From: CAZGMJ01 sp964526785
GTDB taxonomy: Bacteria; Planctomycetota; Phycisphaerae; Sedimentisphaerales; Anaerobacaceae
Direction: 5' to 3'
Length of the DNA stretch: 64,000 nt
Assembly (NCBI GenBank): GCA_964526785.1
Contig: CAZGMJ010000002.1
Coordinates: forward strand, 62,001-126,000
The notes beneath the pieces were generated by a model. That model did no database searches and was not told where the DNA came from. It worked only from the letters and a program-made list of their open reading frames with translations. This document shows positions 43,418 through 52,499 of the stretch, piece after piece (within the stretch, counting starts at the first letter, position 1; each line of letters starts with the position of its first letter). The position numbers were made by a program, and so were the translations under genes.

Positions 43418-44878
43418 CTATTGATCCGTGCGATTTGCCCGGCCTGTCTCGTCCGACGGTTGCGTATCGGGCGAGTCCTGTGCCTCATCGGTCTGTTCAG
43501 TGAACGTTTCAGCATCCGGCCCGGCGATTCGGTCATGTGCCTCATCCAGAATCTCGCTGAGGTTATAGCGTGACAATCTATCCCTTTGACGCTGATCTAT
43601 CTCGGCCAGCGTAGGAGCCTCTTCAGGATCGGGTTGGGCGAACTCTATATCCGAGACGGCCTGAACGATTTCCGAAAGTCTGATGTTGGCCGGTTCGCGC
43701 GCGGGGATATAGCCCGTTCTAGGGTCGGATGTCCGGGCTACGATGCCGTTGTCAACGAGTTGCGTCAGTAGTTTCTGACCGAATTCGCCGGGCATGTCCA
43801 GCTTGTTGCAGAGAACCTCCAGTTCGAGCGGTGCATTGTTCTGTCGAAAAGCCAGGGCGATGTGTCGCACAACATTTATCGTCGTCATGTCATTGGCGAC
43901 GAAATACTCCTCCGTCTTCTTCGATGAGGCTATCTCGGCGGCATCGAGCGTCTTGAGGTGCTGGGTGGTGAAGGTCAGTTGCAGACCGAATAGCACAATC
44001 AGCCAGGTGATGAAGATCCACAGAACTGCCAGCGGGATGAGACCGACCACACCATAGACCTCACTGTACGGGATGAACTTGGTGACGTACGTGCTGAAGC
44101 CCCATTTGGCGAGTGTCCAGAGAAGGGCGGCGATCAACGCGCCCCATATCGCGGCTTTGGCATGAACTTTCGTGTTGGGCAGTACGAAATAGAGGAGGAA
44201 GAACGCGACGGTCGTTATAGAATACGATACAAGAACGGGGCCGACCCGTGAAAAGAAGATGATGGTTCGCTGCAGTTCTCCGACCGAAGCATACCGCGTG
44301 CTGACATATACGCCGAGGCCGATGAGCAACGGGCCGAGAGTAAGGATGGCCCAATAGTTGATCATTCTGTGGAGGAAACTCCTGCCCTGAGCGACGTGCC
44401 ATATGCTGTTGAATGCTCGTTCGATGGTTGACAGGAGCCTCAGGGCGGCCCACACGACGATGACCAGACTGACGAGTGTGAGCGACCCTTTGTTCAGGCC
44501 CGCAAAGAAACTCTCAACGATTCCGTTGATGTATTCCGTCAGCATCCGTTCATTTTCCTGCTCGGTCGCGCTTGCAGGGGCCTCATCCTGGACCGTGCGG
44601 AATTTGATCTCGGTGAGGTTCAGATGCTCGTAGATCAGGTTGCGGACGTTGCGGCCGACGTCTTCGTAAGCCGAGACAGACTGGAATATCAGCAGCATCA
44701 CGATCGCCAGCGGGACGATACCGAAGATCGTGTGGTACGACAGGGCGGCGGCCTGTTGACCGGCTCGGTTCTTCTTTAGCAGTCTTGCGCAGTGGGACCA
44801 CAGTTTGATCTGGAAAACGGCGAATCGACCGGCCTTTCCGAGTTGTGTCGTTGGCGTAGACAGCAGGTCCTTGAACAT
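43418..44878 (-). CDS. YihY/BrkB-family inner-membrane protein with C-terminal winged-helix-like domain
   Basis: 486 residues from the ATG at 44878 (AAAGGA six bases upstream). Six membrane helices carry family motifs: AAALSYHTIFGIVPLAIVML, SLTLVSLVIVVWAALRLLST, YFVLPNTKVHAKAAIWGALI and GLIPLAVLWIFITWLIVLFG. These proteins were once called ribonuclease BN, wrongly. Past about residue 325 a soluble part (EVLCNKLDMPGEFGQKLLTQ, GIVARTSDPRTGYIP) resembles a winged helix of the Rrf2 type, and an Asp/Glu-rich tail ends the protein. The role is unknown; envelope homeostasis is suggested by context. Confidence 0.9.
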   Translation of the reverse strand: MFKDLLSTPTTQLGKAGRFAVFQIKLWSHCARLLKKNRAGQQAAALSYHTIFGIVPLAIVMLLIFQSVSAYEDVGRNVRNLIYEHLNLTEIKFRTVQDEAPASATEQENERMLTEYINGIVESFFAGLNKGSLTLVSLVIVVWAALRLLSTIERAFNSIWHVAQGRSFLHRMINYWAILTLGPLLIGLGVYVSTRYASVGELQRTIIFFSRVGPVLVSYSITTVAFFLLYFVLPNTKVHAKAAIWGALIAALLWTLAKWGFSTYVTKFIPYSEVYGVVGLIPLAVLWIFITWLIVLFGLQLTFTTQHLKTLDAAEIASSKKTEEYFVANDMTTINVVRHIALAFRQNNAPLELEVLCNKLDMPGEFGQKLLTQLVDNGIVARTSDPRTGYIPAREPANIRLSEIVQAVSDIEFAQPDPEEAPTLAEIDQRQRDRLSRYNLSEILDEAHDRIAGPDAETFTEQTDEAQDSPDTQPSDETGRANRTDQ

Positions 44879-44976
44879 GGGCAATCCTTTCCACCAGTCT
44901 GCCCGCGATTATAACCCGCAACAAGCGAGAACTACAAGCGTTGCGCGGTCGCGCCGCTTCGGCCGGGGAAGATGTA

Positions 44977-47900
44977 TCACAGCTTGTCGAAAAGCCCCTC
45001 GAGAAGGCCTTCAATTTGGTTCTGCAGCAGGTCTTGGGTGTCGAGTTGCGGCTGGTCGATGGTGCCTTTGAGATTCAGAGAGACGCGCCTTGCTTTCGGC
45101 TGTTTGCCAATACGTATGGTTCTGCCGCCCAGCGTGTACGGCAGGGTCACTTCCATGTCCAGTTGCTTGTTCACCAGGCCGACGGCGCCCTGGAAGTTGA
45201 CCGGGTTGTTGCCGACGTCGATCTGCATGTCCTGGTATCGCACCATGCCGTCTTTGACGGTAAAACGCGTGGGATTGACCTTCAGCGTCGTCCGCGGATC
45301 GTCGTTGCCCATCAGTTTGAAAATCTGGCCCAGCAGACCGCTCGGCTGGAGGTGGAGGTCGTCAATGGCGATGGATGCATCTATGTCCATCATCTCCTTG
45401 GCCGACGCATTCAGTGGAATCGACAGTTGCTGGGCCGCAAAACTGGCTCTTCCGCTGACATTCACCGAATCGGCGAAAATGGGATTTATGTAAGCCAGAA
45501 GTTGATTGCTGACAGTCTCATTGATATGGACGCCATCCATGGATATGTTGCCCGGTGCTTTGAGCACGGTCGGGTCGTTCTTGAAATCGGCGACCGCTCC
45601 GAATTCGACACGCCCTTGATTGACCGTTGTAGTAAACGGCTCAATGGTCAACTCGCCGTTTTCAACGACCGCATTGGCGTCGGTCGGTCCGAAATCGAGG
45701 CCCATGTATCGCGCACTCTCGAATCCCACGCGGCACTTGTCCGTATTGAGATTGCTGAGCAACTTGCTCTTGTCGTCTCGTGGCCACGTGGAGCGGAAAC
45801 CCACCGATGTCTTGCGTTTTCCCTTGAGCTGCAAATCCTGTGGCAGCACGTTCGATGCCAGATTGCTGACGGCGTCCCAGTCGTATTCGAGATCGGCCCG
45901 TCCGGCCAGTGTCGTCCGCCCTTCGGTCGTTTGAAGACTGGTTGGCTCGAACTTCACCTTGATTTGCGGTGACACCAGTTCCAACTGGTTTATGGTGTAC
46001 GTCTTCTCTTGCGTGTTCAACTGCACGTCCGCATGGAGCGTCACCTGGTCCTGCACGAAGGGCTTCTTTTCCGGCGATTGCAGCCTGAACTGGTCGATCT
46101 TCGTATTATCCGTCGTCACCGTATACACGGCTTTCTCGGAATCCACGGCCACGTCTCCGTTTGCCGTTCCCGCCACCTGCAAATCCGTCGGGAAGGATGC
46201 GAACATTACTGCAAAGGGACGGGTCTTGGCAAGATCGATCTTCGAAACGGAAACCAACAGGTGCAGCGGCGAGTCGGATTCGTCTCCTATCGGTACGCGG
46301 CCTTCTTTCACGTTGATCCGTCCAAAACTGGTCTTGGTTTCCAGTGTGTCGATTTGCATCATATCGGTCTGTCTGTCCAAATTCAGAGCGTACTCGATAT
46401 CCGTCCTCGGTTCGGCGACGCTCCGGTCCTCCTCGGACATCAGTTCCAAATCCTCCAGGTACGCCGATCCGGAGATGGTCATGGTATTGGCGTCGCTGGC
46501 CAGCGTACCTTCCTGGTGCAGGCGGCCGGCCATTCGCTTCATGCCGGTTTCGACGAAGTCGCCGAGTTCGGCGTGGAACTTCGCCAGATCGAGATCGCCC
46601 GAGTACTGAAGGGAACTTAGTGTTCCGGAGCATTGGATGTTGGCGAAAGAAGATGACAGATCGAACTGCTCGAAGCTCGTCTGGTCGGCCGTCGATTCGA
46701 TCCTGACTTTAGCCGTGACGGGCTCCGAAAGAGCGACTTGCTTGCCCTCTATTGATCCGGCGAGTTGGGAAAGGTCCGCGTTGCCGTGGATGGAGCGTTT
46801 ACCCGCGACGGAGGTTATGGAGAGTTCTCCGCTCAAGCGTCCGGAAGTGACTTCTGCACCTTCTTTGACCGTCAGCGTATTAGGCATCTGTGACATAAGG
46901 GCCGCTACGTTGCAGCCGAATGTACCGCTGAATTCGTAATCGCCCGGCGCCTCGCCGGCAACTCCTTCGAGGGGAACCATGCCTTTGGCATCGAGATTGG
47001 CCCAGTCGGTCTGGACGTCGAGTTTGTCGACCATCAGCCTGTTCTCTTTCTGCTGCAGGTCGACATCTACGGTAAGCTTCTCAGTCCGGATGCGGTCGCC
47101 GTCGAGATCTGCTATGACAACGTCGATTTGCCTGCCGTCGATGGTGCCCGTCAGGCTCTCGATCTTGTCGTCTTTCACACTGCCCTTGAGATTCGCCGAG
47201 AGTTCCCCCTCTGCCTCGAGTTCCACGCCAGCCATCGCCAGGATCGGCTCTATGGAATCAAGGGCCAGATCATTGACTTCCACGGTCAGGTTGCCCGTCG
47301 TTCCCGCCAGACTCCAGCCGGTCTTTCCCTTTTCGGGTGTCGCTTCTGCAGCGACATGTATCGTTGACTGGGTTCCGGCCACCGCCATATCGAGAGCGAG
47401 ATTCGACGTCTGTCCGGGCGGGCGCAGACTCATCTTCGAGTTGATTTTCGTCAGTTCGACGCTACGCGCCTGAGCATCGGTGATTTTGACGCTGCCGTCG
47501 TTGACCATCAGGTTGGAAACCAGGGCCAGGGCGGCCGGTTGAGAAGGAATGGCCGGACCTGTCGACTTGCCGCCCGTAGACGCACGCGGCCTCGGCTCTT
47601 TCATGCTAATCTCAACGCGTGGCTTGTCTATGGTCGTGTGCCCGAATGCCAGATTCCCGCCCAATAACGCTCCATATCGCGGCTTGGTCGACACACTCTC
47701 GGCCGTAACGGAGACTTCGCCATCACTGCCCTCGAAGGTCAAACCCGCGATTCGAACACCTTTGAACCAGCCCATCGAGAGATTGGAGAAACCCGCTTGT
47801 CCCGGTACGGCATCATTGATTCTGCCGAGTATGAATCGCTCGCCGCCCGGAGTGGACAGCACGACCGGAATCAGCAGAAACACCAGCAGCACCAGTACGA

Positions 47901-47979
47901 CAATTATGACCGGCAGGAGTTTCCAGATAATCTTCCCGTTGGGTTTGCGGTTTGCGTCAGACATGATGATGCTTCGCAT
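44977..47979 (-). CDS. AsmA/TamB-like large periplasmic protein anchored by one TM helix
   Basis: 1000 residues from the ATG at 47979 (AAGGGGGT six bases upstream). One N-terminal helix (IIVVLVLLVFLLIPVVL) is followed by STPGGERFILGRINDAVPG, the typical AsmA entry. The rest is long, repetitive beta-strand sequence with many internal LDAKGMVPLEG- or SGTFGC-type segments and a C-terminal module KDGMVRYQDMQIDVGNNPVN and GLVNKQLDMEVTLPYTLGG. AsmA-like proteins bridge the periplasm and move phospholipid to the outer membrane. Length and end motif fit this family. It is downstream of frr, separated by 178 bases. Confidence 0.85.
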   Translation of the reverse strand: MRSIIMSDANRKPNGKIIWKLLPVIIVVLVLLVFLLIPVVLSTPGGERFILGRINDAVPGQAGFSNLSMGWFKGVRIAGLTFEGSDGEVSVTAESVSTKPRYGALLGGNLAFGHTTIDKPRVEISMKEPRPRASTGGKSTGPAIPSQPAALALVSNLMVNDGSVKITDAQARSVELTKINSKMSLRPPGQTSNLALDMAVAGTQSTIHVAAEATPEKGKTGWSLAGTTGNLTVEVNDLALDSIEPILAMAGVELEAEGELSANLKGSVKDDKIESLTGTIDGRQIDVVIADLDGDRIRTEKLTVDVDLQQKENRLMVDKLDVQTDWANLDAKGMVPLEGVAGEAPGDYEFSGTFGCNVAALMSQMPNTLTVKEGAEVTSGRLSGELSITSVAGKRSIHGNADLSQLAGSIEGKQVALSEPVTAKVRIESTADQTSFEQFDLSSSFANIQCSGTLSSLQYSGDLDLAKFHAELGDFVETGMKRMAGRLHQEGTLASDANTMTISGSAYLEDLELMSEEDRSVAEPRTDIEYALNLDRQTDMMQIDTLETKTSFGRINVKEGRVPIGDESDSPLHLLVSVSKIDLAKTRPFAVMFASFPTDLQVAGTANGDVAVDSEKAVYTVTTDNTKIDQFRLQSPEKKPFVQDQVTLHADVQLNTQEKTYTINQLELVSPQIKVKFEPTSLQTTEGRTTLAGRADLEYDWDAVSNLASNVLPQDLQLKGKRKTSVGFRSTWPRDDKSKLLSNLNTDKCRVGFESARYMGLDFGPTDANAVVENGELTIEPFTTTVNQGRVEFGAVADFKNDPTVLKAPGNISMDGVHINETVSNQLLAYINPIFADSVNVSGRASFAAQQLSIPLNASAKEMMDIDASIAIDDLHLQPSGLLGQIFKLMGNDDPRTTLKVNPTRFTVKDGMVRYQDMQIDVGNNPVNFQGAVGLVNKQLDMEVTLPYTLGGRTIRIGKQPKARRVSLNLKGTIDQPQLDTQDLLQNQIEGLLEGLFDKL

Positions 47980-48157
47980 GATCGACCCCCTTAAACACAT
48001 CCGTGGCTTTTTGGAATCAAACCGCACACAACCTCGTATACGGTAGTGTACACAAAACCGCCGTCTCCGCGATGCTGTTGGTGGCGGCTCAATACCTCCG
48101 CTCTAGGCGGGAGGCCTGCCTCGGCCCGGCCGTTTTCTCACAATCCCTTTGCCGCGC

Positions 48158-48718
48158 TCAATCGAGCAAGACCTCGTCCGACTTCTGCGCGATCGCTTTG
48201 TCGATTTCATCCGTGTACTTCTTCGTCAAATCGTCGATTTGCTTCTTGCCGAGTTGCAGATCGTCCTCAGTGATCTCTTTGTCCTTCTCCTGTTTCTCAA
48301 GCTGCTTGTTGGCGTCCCGACGAATGTTGCGAATGCTGACCTTCCCCTGCTCGCCCGTCTGTTTGGCCTGTTGAACAAGTTGCTGCCTGCGCTCTTCGCT
48401 GAGCGGCGGAACGTTGAGGCGAATCAGTTTGCCGTCCACGATTGGTGCAATGCTCAAATCACTGCTCTTGATCGCCTTTTCGATGTCCTTGACCGAGCTG
48501 GGGTCAAATGGCTTGATGACCACCATGTCCACCTGGGGGGTCGCCAGTGAAGCCATTTGCTTGAGAGGTGTAGCCGTACCGTAGTAATCAACCTTGATAT
48601 TCTCCACGAGTGCCGTTGAGGCTCGACCCGTCCTGACCGCCTTCAGGTCGTCGTGCAGGACATCCACCGCCTTGTTCATCTTGGTCTCTGCTTCCGCAAT
48701 GGTCTTCTTCATCGGCAT
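48158..48718 (-). CDS. frr: Ribosome recycling factor
   Basis: 186 residues from the ATG at 48718 (GGAG seven bases upstream). It frees ribosomes from mRNA with EF-G after termination. Family motifs are DLKAVRTGRASTALVENIKV, YYGTATPLKQMASLATPQ, LIRLNVPPLSEERRQQLV and SIRNIRRDANKQL; the C-terminal helix is regular. Final gene of the rpsB-tsf-pyrH-frr operon, 15 bases after pyrH. Confidence 0.97.
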   Translation of the reverse strand: MPMKKTIAEAETKMNKAVDVLHDDLKAVRTGRASTALVENIKVDYYGTATPLKQMASLATPQVDMVVIKPFDPSSVKDIEKAIKSSDLSIAPIVDGKLIRLNVPPLSEERRQQLVQQAKQTGEQGKVSIRNIRRDANKQLEKQEKDKEITEDDLQLGKKQIDDLTKKYTDEIDKAIAQKSDEVLLD

Positions 48719-48733
48719 ATCATGTCTCCACAA

Positions 48734-49450
48734 CTAACTAATCAAGGTGCCGACCTTTTCTCCGCACAGGGCTCTGGTTATGTTGCCTTCCTGAAATATG
48801 TTCAGGACTATGATCGGCACATTGTTTTCTTTGCATAATGTTATAGCTGCATGATCCATGACCTTCAAGTCTTTATGAATCACGTCGTCGTAAGAGAGCG
48901 TATCGAACAGTCTTGCACCGGGGTCCCTTTTCGGGTCTGCCGTGTATACGCCGTCAACCTTTGTGGCTTTGATGAGTAAATCCGCATCGAGTTCGGATGC
49001 TCGCAGTGCAGCACATGTGTCAGTCGTGAAGAATGGATTTCCTGTGCCTGCTGCGAGAATGGCAACGCGACCCCGTTCAAGGTGTCGAATTGCACGTCTG
49101 CGGATAAATGGTTCGCACATGGCCGCAACTTCGATCGCGCTAAGCACTCGCGTGGACTGCCCCTTCGCTTCGAGAGCCTCCTGGAGCGCACAGGCATTGA
49201 TGATCGTGGAAAGCATGCCCATATAGTCGGCGGTATTGCGCGGAATGTGGCCGTCCTGAGAGAACGTCTGACCGCGGATGAAATTCCCCGCCCCCACGAC
49301 GACCGCTACCTGTGGACCGATCTTGTTTATCTGTGCGATGCGTTCGGCGATCGACTCCAGGGCCCCTCCGTCTATGCCGAAGCCCCCCGGTTCGCAAAAG
49401 CTCTCGCCGGAGAGTTTCAAAAGCACCCGGCTGTACTTGCTCTTTGCCAT
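48734..49450 (-). CDS. pyrH: UMP kinase
   Basis: 238 residues, amino-acid-kinase fold. It phosphorylates UMP to UDP with ATP. Motifs: RVLLKLSGESFCEPGGFGID, VAVVVGAGNFIRG (the usual GGGN reads GAGN), DYMGMLSTIINACALQEALE, AAGTGNPFFTTDTCAALRA and LLIKATKVDGVYTADPK. Length is standard. It follows tsf by 50 bases and precedes frr. Confidence 0.97.
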   Translation of the reverse strand: MAKSKYSRVLLKLSGESFCEPGGFGIDGGALESIAERIAQINKIGPQVAVVVGAGNFIRGQTFSQDGHIPRNTADYMGMLSTIINACALQEALEAKGQSTRVLSAIEVAAMCEPFIRRRAIRHLERGRVAILAAGTGNPFFTTDTCAALRASELDADLLIKATKVDGVYTADPKRDPGARLFDTLSYDDVIHKDLKVMDHAAITLCKENNVPIIVLNIFQEGNITRALCGEKVGTLIS

Positions 49451-49500
49451 GTCCCTGTTTATTCAGAACGCATTACTTGCTGATTCGGTTCGCCCGACCG

Positions 49501-50367
49501 TCAGTCGACGGAGAAACGCACGAATTCCCTGATTGTTGCCTCGCCGCCCGCTTTCTTAGCCGTCTCATTGAGAACCTGCTCGACCGTTTGGCTGTCGTCT
49601 TTGACGAACGGCTGAGCGATCAGACAGTTCTCGGCATAGTACTTGCCCATTTTGCCCTCGACGATCTTGTCGATAATCTGGGCGGGCTTGTCTTTTACCT
49701 GGTCGGCAAAGATCGCCTTCTCCTGCTCGACTACCTTGGGGTCCAGTCCGTCTTTATTGACCGCAAGCGGTTTGGCGGCGGCGATGTGCATCGCAATGTC
49801 GCCTGCAACCTGCTTGATTTCCTCCGAAGCGGCGACGTCATCGCTGCTCGCCTCGATTGCGACCATGCTTCCGACTTTGCCGTTGAAGTGGATGTAAGTG
49901 CCGATAAGACCCGAGCCTTCTACCTTGACTTTCGCGTAGTCGCCCACTTCGGTCTTCTCGCCCGTCTTACTGACGGTTTCAGTCAGCACGTCGCTGTAGC
50001 TCTTGCCGTTCATTTCGGTCTTGAGTAGATCTTCGGCGCCTGCGGCCGAAGTACATGCCTTTGCATAATCGGCCAGCAGCGTTGCGGCCGCCTTGAAGTC
50101 GTCGCTCTTGGCCACGAAATCCGTCTCGCAGCACAGCGTAGCCATCGAGGCTTCCTTCCCATCATCCGTCAAACTGCAAACAACCAGTCCTTCCGATGTC
50201 TCCCTTGCCGCACGTTTGGAAAGTGTGGCGAGCCCTTTCTTGCGCAGAATCTCCATGGCCTTGTCGAGATCACCGTCGGAATCCTGCAGTGCTCGCTTGC
50301 AGTCCATCATTCCCTGCCCGCTCATCTTCCTCAGTTTCATTACCATTGACGCTGGAATATCAGCCAT
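49501..50367 (-). CDS. tsf: Translation elongation factor Ts
   Basis: 288 residues with CAGGAG upstream. It exchanges GDP for GTP on EF-Tu. The N-terminal UBA-like part is ASMVMKLRKMSGQGMMDCKR and ALQDSDGDLDKAMEILRKKG; the contact motif is ATLCCETDFVAKSDDF (usually NCETDFVA). The core and C-terminal part (VVEQEKAIFADQVKDKPAQI) fit. It follows rpsB with a gap of about 119 bases. Confidence 0.97.
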   Translation of the reverse strand: MADIPASMVMKLRKMSGQGMMDCKRALQDSDGDLDKAMEILRKKGLATLSKRAARETSEGLVVCSLTDDGKEASMATLCCETDFVAKSDDFKAAATLLADYAKACTSAAGAEDLLKTEMNGKSYSDVLTETVSKTGEKTEVGDYAKVKVEGSGLIGTYIHFNGKVGSMVAIEASSDDVAASEEIKQVAGDIAMHIAAAKPLAVNKDGLDPKVVEQEKAIFADQVKDKPAQIIDKIVEGKMGKYYAENCLIAQPFVKDDSQTVEQVLNETAKKAGGEATIREFVRFSVD

Positions 50368-50486
50368 CCTGTAACTCCTGTTCTGTCTTGAGTGTATGCC
50401 TGTCGCTCTGCTGAAGGGGTCTCGCTATCGAGATCCTGTAACGCTCTGGCTTTGCCGCCCCCTCTTATCGCTTGCCATCGGCCTGG

Positions 50487-51446
50487 TTATTGCTTCTGGC
50501 CCTCCTCGGCCTGCTCCGGCTCCTGCGATTTGGCTGCCTCGGGCTGGGCCGCGGCCTTCGGTTCCTCCTCCGGCTTTGGTTCGGGCTTGCTTTCTTCGGG
50601 TTGTGAAACCGTGGCGACCGCTTCGGCCGGCTTTGCTTCCGTTGCCGATGCCGTGTCCTGCGATGTCTCAGCCTGAGGCTTTTCTTCTGAAGCTCGCGCC
50701 AATGCACCTCTGCGTGTCGGACGCGAACGTCTCGGCCGAGCGACCGCTTCCTGCTGCGCTCCAACCATTGTCTTGCCGATGGCTACCGCGTCAGCCAGTT
50801 CGCCCAGCAACAGGTGTACCGCCCGTATCGAATCGTCATTAGCCGGAATAGCGACGTCCACCGTATCGGGATCCGAGTCCGTATCCAGCAATCCGATGGT
50901 CGGTATGTCCAGTTTCCGTGCTTCCCGCAGGGCCAGGTACTCGCGCTTGGCGTCGACCACAATAACTGCCCCGGGTAAACGCGACATCTTGCGCACGCCG
51001 TCAAGGTTCGACTTGATCTTGCGCATCTCACGCTTCAATCGCGAGGCCTGTTTCTTGCTTTCGATGTCCAGCGTCCCGTCTTCCTGCATTGCCTCGAGTT
51101 GTTCGAGACGCTGCAGCCGCGATCGAATCGTCCGGAAATTGGTCAGCATGCCCCCAAGCCAGCGAGAGGAGATGTAGTGCATCCCGCATTTCTCAGCCAT
51201 TGTCTCAACAGCTTTCTGTGCCTGACGCTTGGTGCCAACGAAAACGACGTCCTTGCCCGAAGAAACGACCTCTACCAGCAGTTTCTTCGCTATCAGCAAA
51301 CCCCTGATCGTTTCTCGAACGTCAATGATGTGGATGTTGCCTCGCTTGGTGTAGATCAGCGGGGCCATTTTGGGATTCCACCTGCTTACGCCGTGCCCAA
51401 AATGCACACCGGCGTTTATCAGTTCCCGAGCCAGCTCTTTAGCCAC
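50487..51446 (-). CDS. rpsB: 30S ribosomal protein S2 with acidic C-terminal extension
   Basis: 319 residues from GTG at 51446, fixed by TGGAGGT six bases upstream; the open frame continues upstream but that part is not S2. S2 motifs: LINAGVHFGHGVSRWNPKMA, FVGTKRQAQKAVETMAEKCG, WLGGMLTNFRTI, VIVVDAKREYLALREARKLD and IPTIGLLDTDSDPDTVDVAI. About 80 residues after the S2 core are rich in Glu, Pro, Ala and Lys (low complexity), longer than in most bacteria. First gene of the rpsB-tsf-pyrH-frr operon. Confidence 0.95.
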   Translation of the reverse strand: MAKELARELINAGVHFGHGVSRWNPKMAPLIYTKRGNIHIIDVRETIRGLLIAKKLLVEVVSSGKDVVFVGTKRQAQKAVETMAEKCGMHYISSRWLGGMLTNFRTIRSRLQRLEQLEAMQEDGTLDIESKKQASRLKREMRKIKSNLDGVRKMSRLPGAVIVVDAKREYLALREARKLDIPTIGLLDTDSDPDTVDVAIPANDDSIRAVHLLLGELADAVAIGKTMVGAQQEAVARPRRSRPTRRGALARASEEKPQAETSQDTASATEAKPAEAVATVSQPEESKPEPKPEEEPKAAAQPEAAKSQEPEQAEEGQKQ

Positions 51447-51512
51447 TAAAAACCTCCAGACTACGTGCGTAAATTGTTCCTTACCTGACAGATACGGATA
51501 GCAAAACAGCCA

Positions 51513-51541
51513 AAAGTAATGCAAGCTCGCAAATATGTCAA
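51513..51541 (-). promoter_or_regulatory. Sigma70 promoter of the rpsB operon
   Basis: On the minus strand a consensus TTGACA (51536-51541), a 17-base spacer and TACTTT (51513-51518), about 65 bases before the rpsB GTG. This is the clearest promoter in the window. Confidence 0.75.
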
Positions 51542-51776
51542 GGGTTTTTGGCAATATTTGGGACTTTACGCGGGCGCAGAATCCACCTCCTTGCGCCAGG
51601 CACTGTCGAGCGACTCACGCCCGCGGGTCAAAGCCCCGACTATCCCACCCGATACCTTCCACAACGTCGCAAGAACGGCCGTCCTGGCTGTGCAAACCGC
51701 GATCTTGAGACACTCTGTGCCGTTGCAGGCCTTAACTCGCGTCCCAAAGACGTGCTGCCGCCATCGATCGACCCGT
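51542..51776. other. Intergenic region between the small secretin-linked gene and the rpsB promoter
   Basis: With the rpsB leader, about 330 bases without a gene separate rpsB from the small secretin-linked gene. Open frames on the plus strand have no ribosome site. No leader structure with a T-run was seen. An S2-binding mRNA site for feedback could be in the 51447-51512 leader but was not identified. Confidence 0.35.
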
Positions 51777-52193
51777 TTAATACCAGATCATTATGATAAT
51801 GTTGGCCTCGGTCTTCTTGGCCTGCACCTCGCCTGTGGCCACGTTCGTCTGCTTGATGTGGATGCCCGGGTTCTCCTTGAGCCAGTCCGCGATCTGCTCG
51901 TCCAGAAACTCAATGGCCCCGGGATGCAGCTTGGTGAAGAAGGTCTTGACCCCTGTTATCCGATCCGCGGACGATTGTGCCACCGGGGCCTTTCTCGGCG
52001 GCGGTTTGGGAGTCTTGATCTTCGGTTTGGCCGCTGGTGCCGGGCCACCGCCCAGATCGAGCGGAGCGTGTGAAACGCGGCCCTGAGCACTTTGGGGCTG
52101 CTGCGGCGGGCTCGGGTCCTCAATGTCCATATCGAGACGGATAGGCACGTCGGGGTTCCGTCGATCAGAATTGTTGTTGCCGAGATCGTCCAT
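51777..52193 (-). CDS. Small protein of unknown function, next to secretin genes
   Basis: 138 residues from the ATG at 52193, with AAGGAGG seven bases before it. No signal peptide or membrane helix. Residues 1-75 are Asp/Asn/Pro-rich and probably disordered (MDDLGNNNSDRRNPDVPIRL, then Pro/Lys-rich). The last about 55 residues look folded and conserved: FFTKLHPGAIEFLDEQIADW, LKENPGIHIKQTNVATGEV and EANIIIMIWY. I do not recognise the family. It is same-strand downstream of the two secretin genes and upstream of rpsB, and could be a cytoplasmic partner of the secretin pair. Confidence 0.7.
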   Translation of the reverse strand: MDDLGNNNSDRRNPDVPIRLDMDIEDPSPPQQPQSAQGRVSHAPLDLGGGPAPAAKPKIKTPKPPPRKAPVAQSSADRITGVKTFFTKLHPGAIEFLDEQIADWLKENPGIHIKQTNVATGEVQAKKTEANIIIMIWY

Positions 52194-52499
52194 ACACTGT
52201 CCTCCTTCATTGAAGACAAGTTCTTGACTTTTCGGGCAAACGAAAGCTACACAACCAACTATAACCCATCCGCCGGAGGAGAACAACCGCAACGAGAGAG
52301 AATTCTGCAATTGGGCGAAGCGCTGCTTACTACATTGCCATACGTCCGATCCTTGTTCGATGTGCTCGACAGGACGGAATCGCCGGGTCTCCAGTTGGAT
52401 GCTCTCCCGATTTGCCGCCTCTTGGAAGTGGCCCGATCGGCCAATTCCGGCCTTTCGAGCTAATCTCCCTGCGCGTGTTCACGCAGGAATGTCCTCCGC
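52194..52499. other. Intergenic region after the second secretin
   Basis: 306 bases that hold the leader of the small downstream gene. Plus-strand open frames are antisense noise without ribosome sites. No hairpin or strong promoter was recognised. Confidence 0.35.

Noticed and set aside
48028..48157. A GC-rich, AGGCCT-centred stem between frr and the AsmA-like gene as terminator
   Set aside because: The stem is short (GAGGC/GCCTC, two-base loop) and is not followed by T residues on the minus strand.
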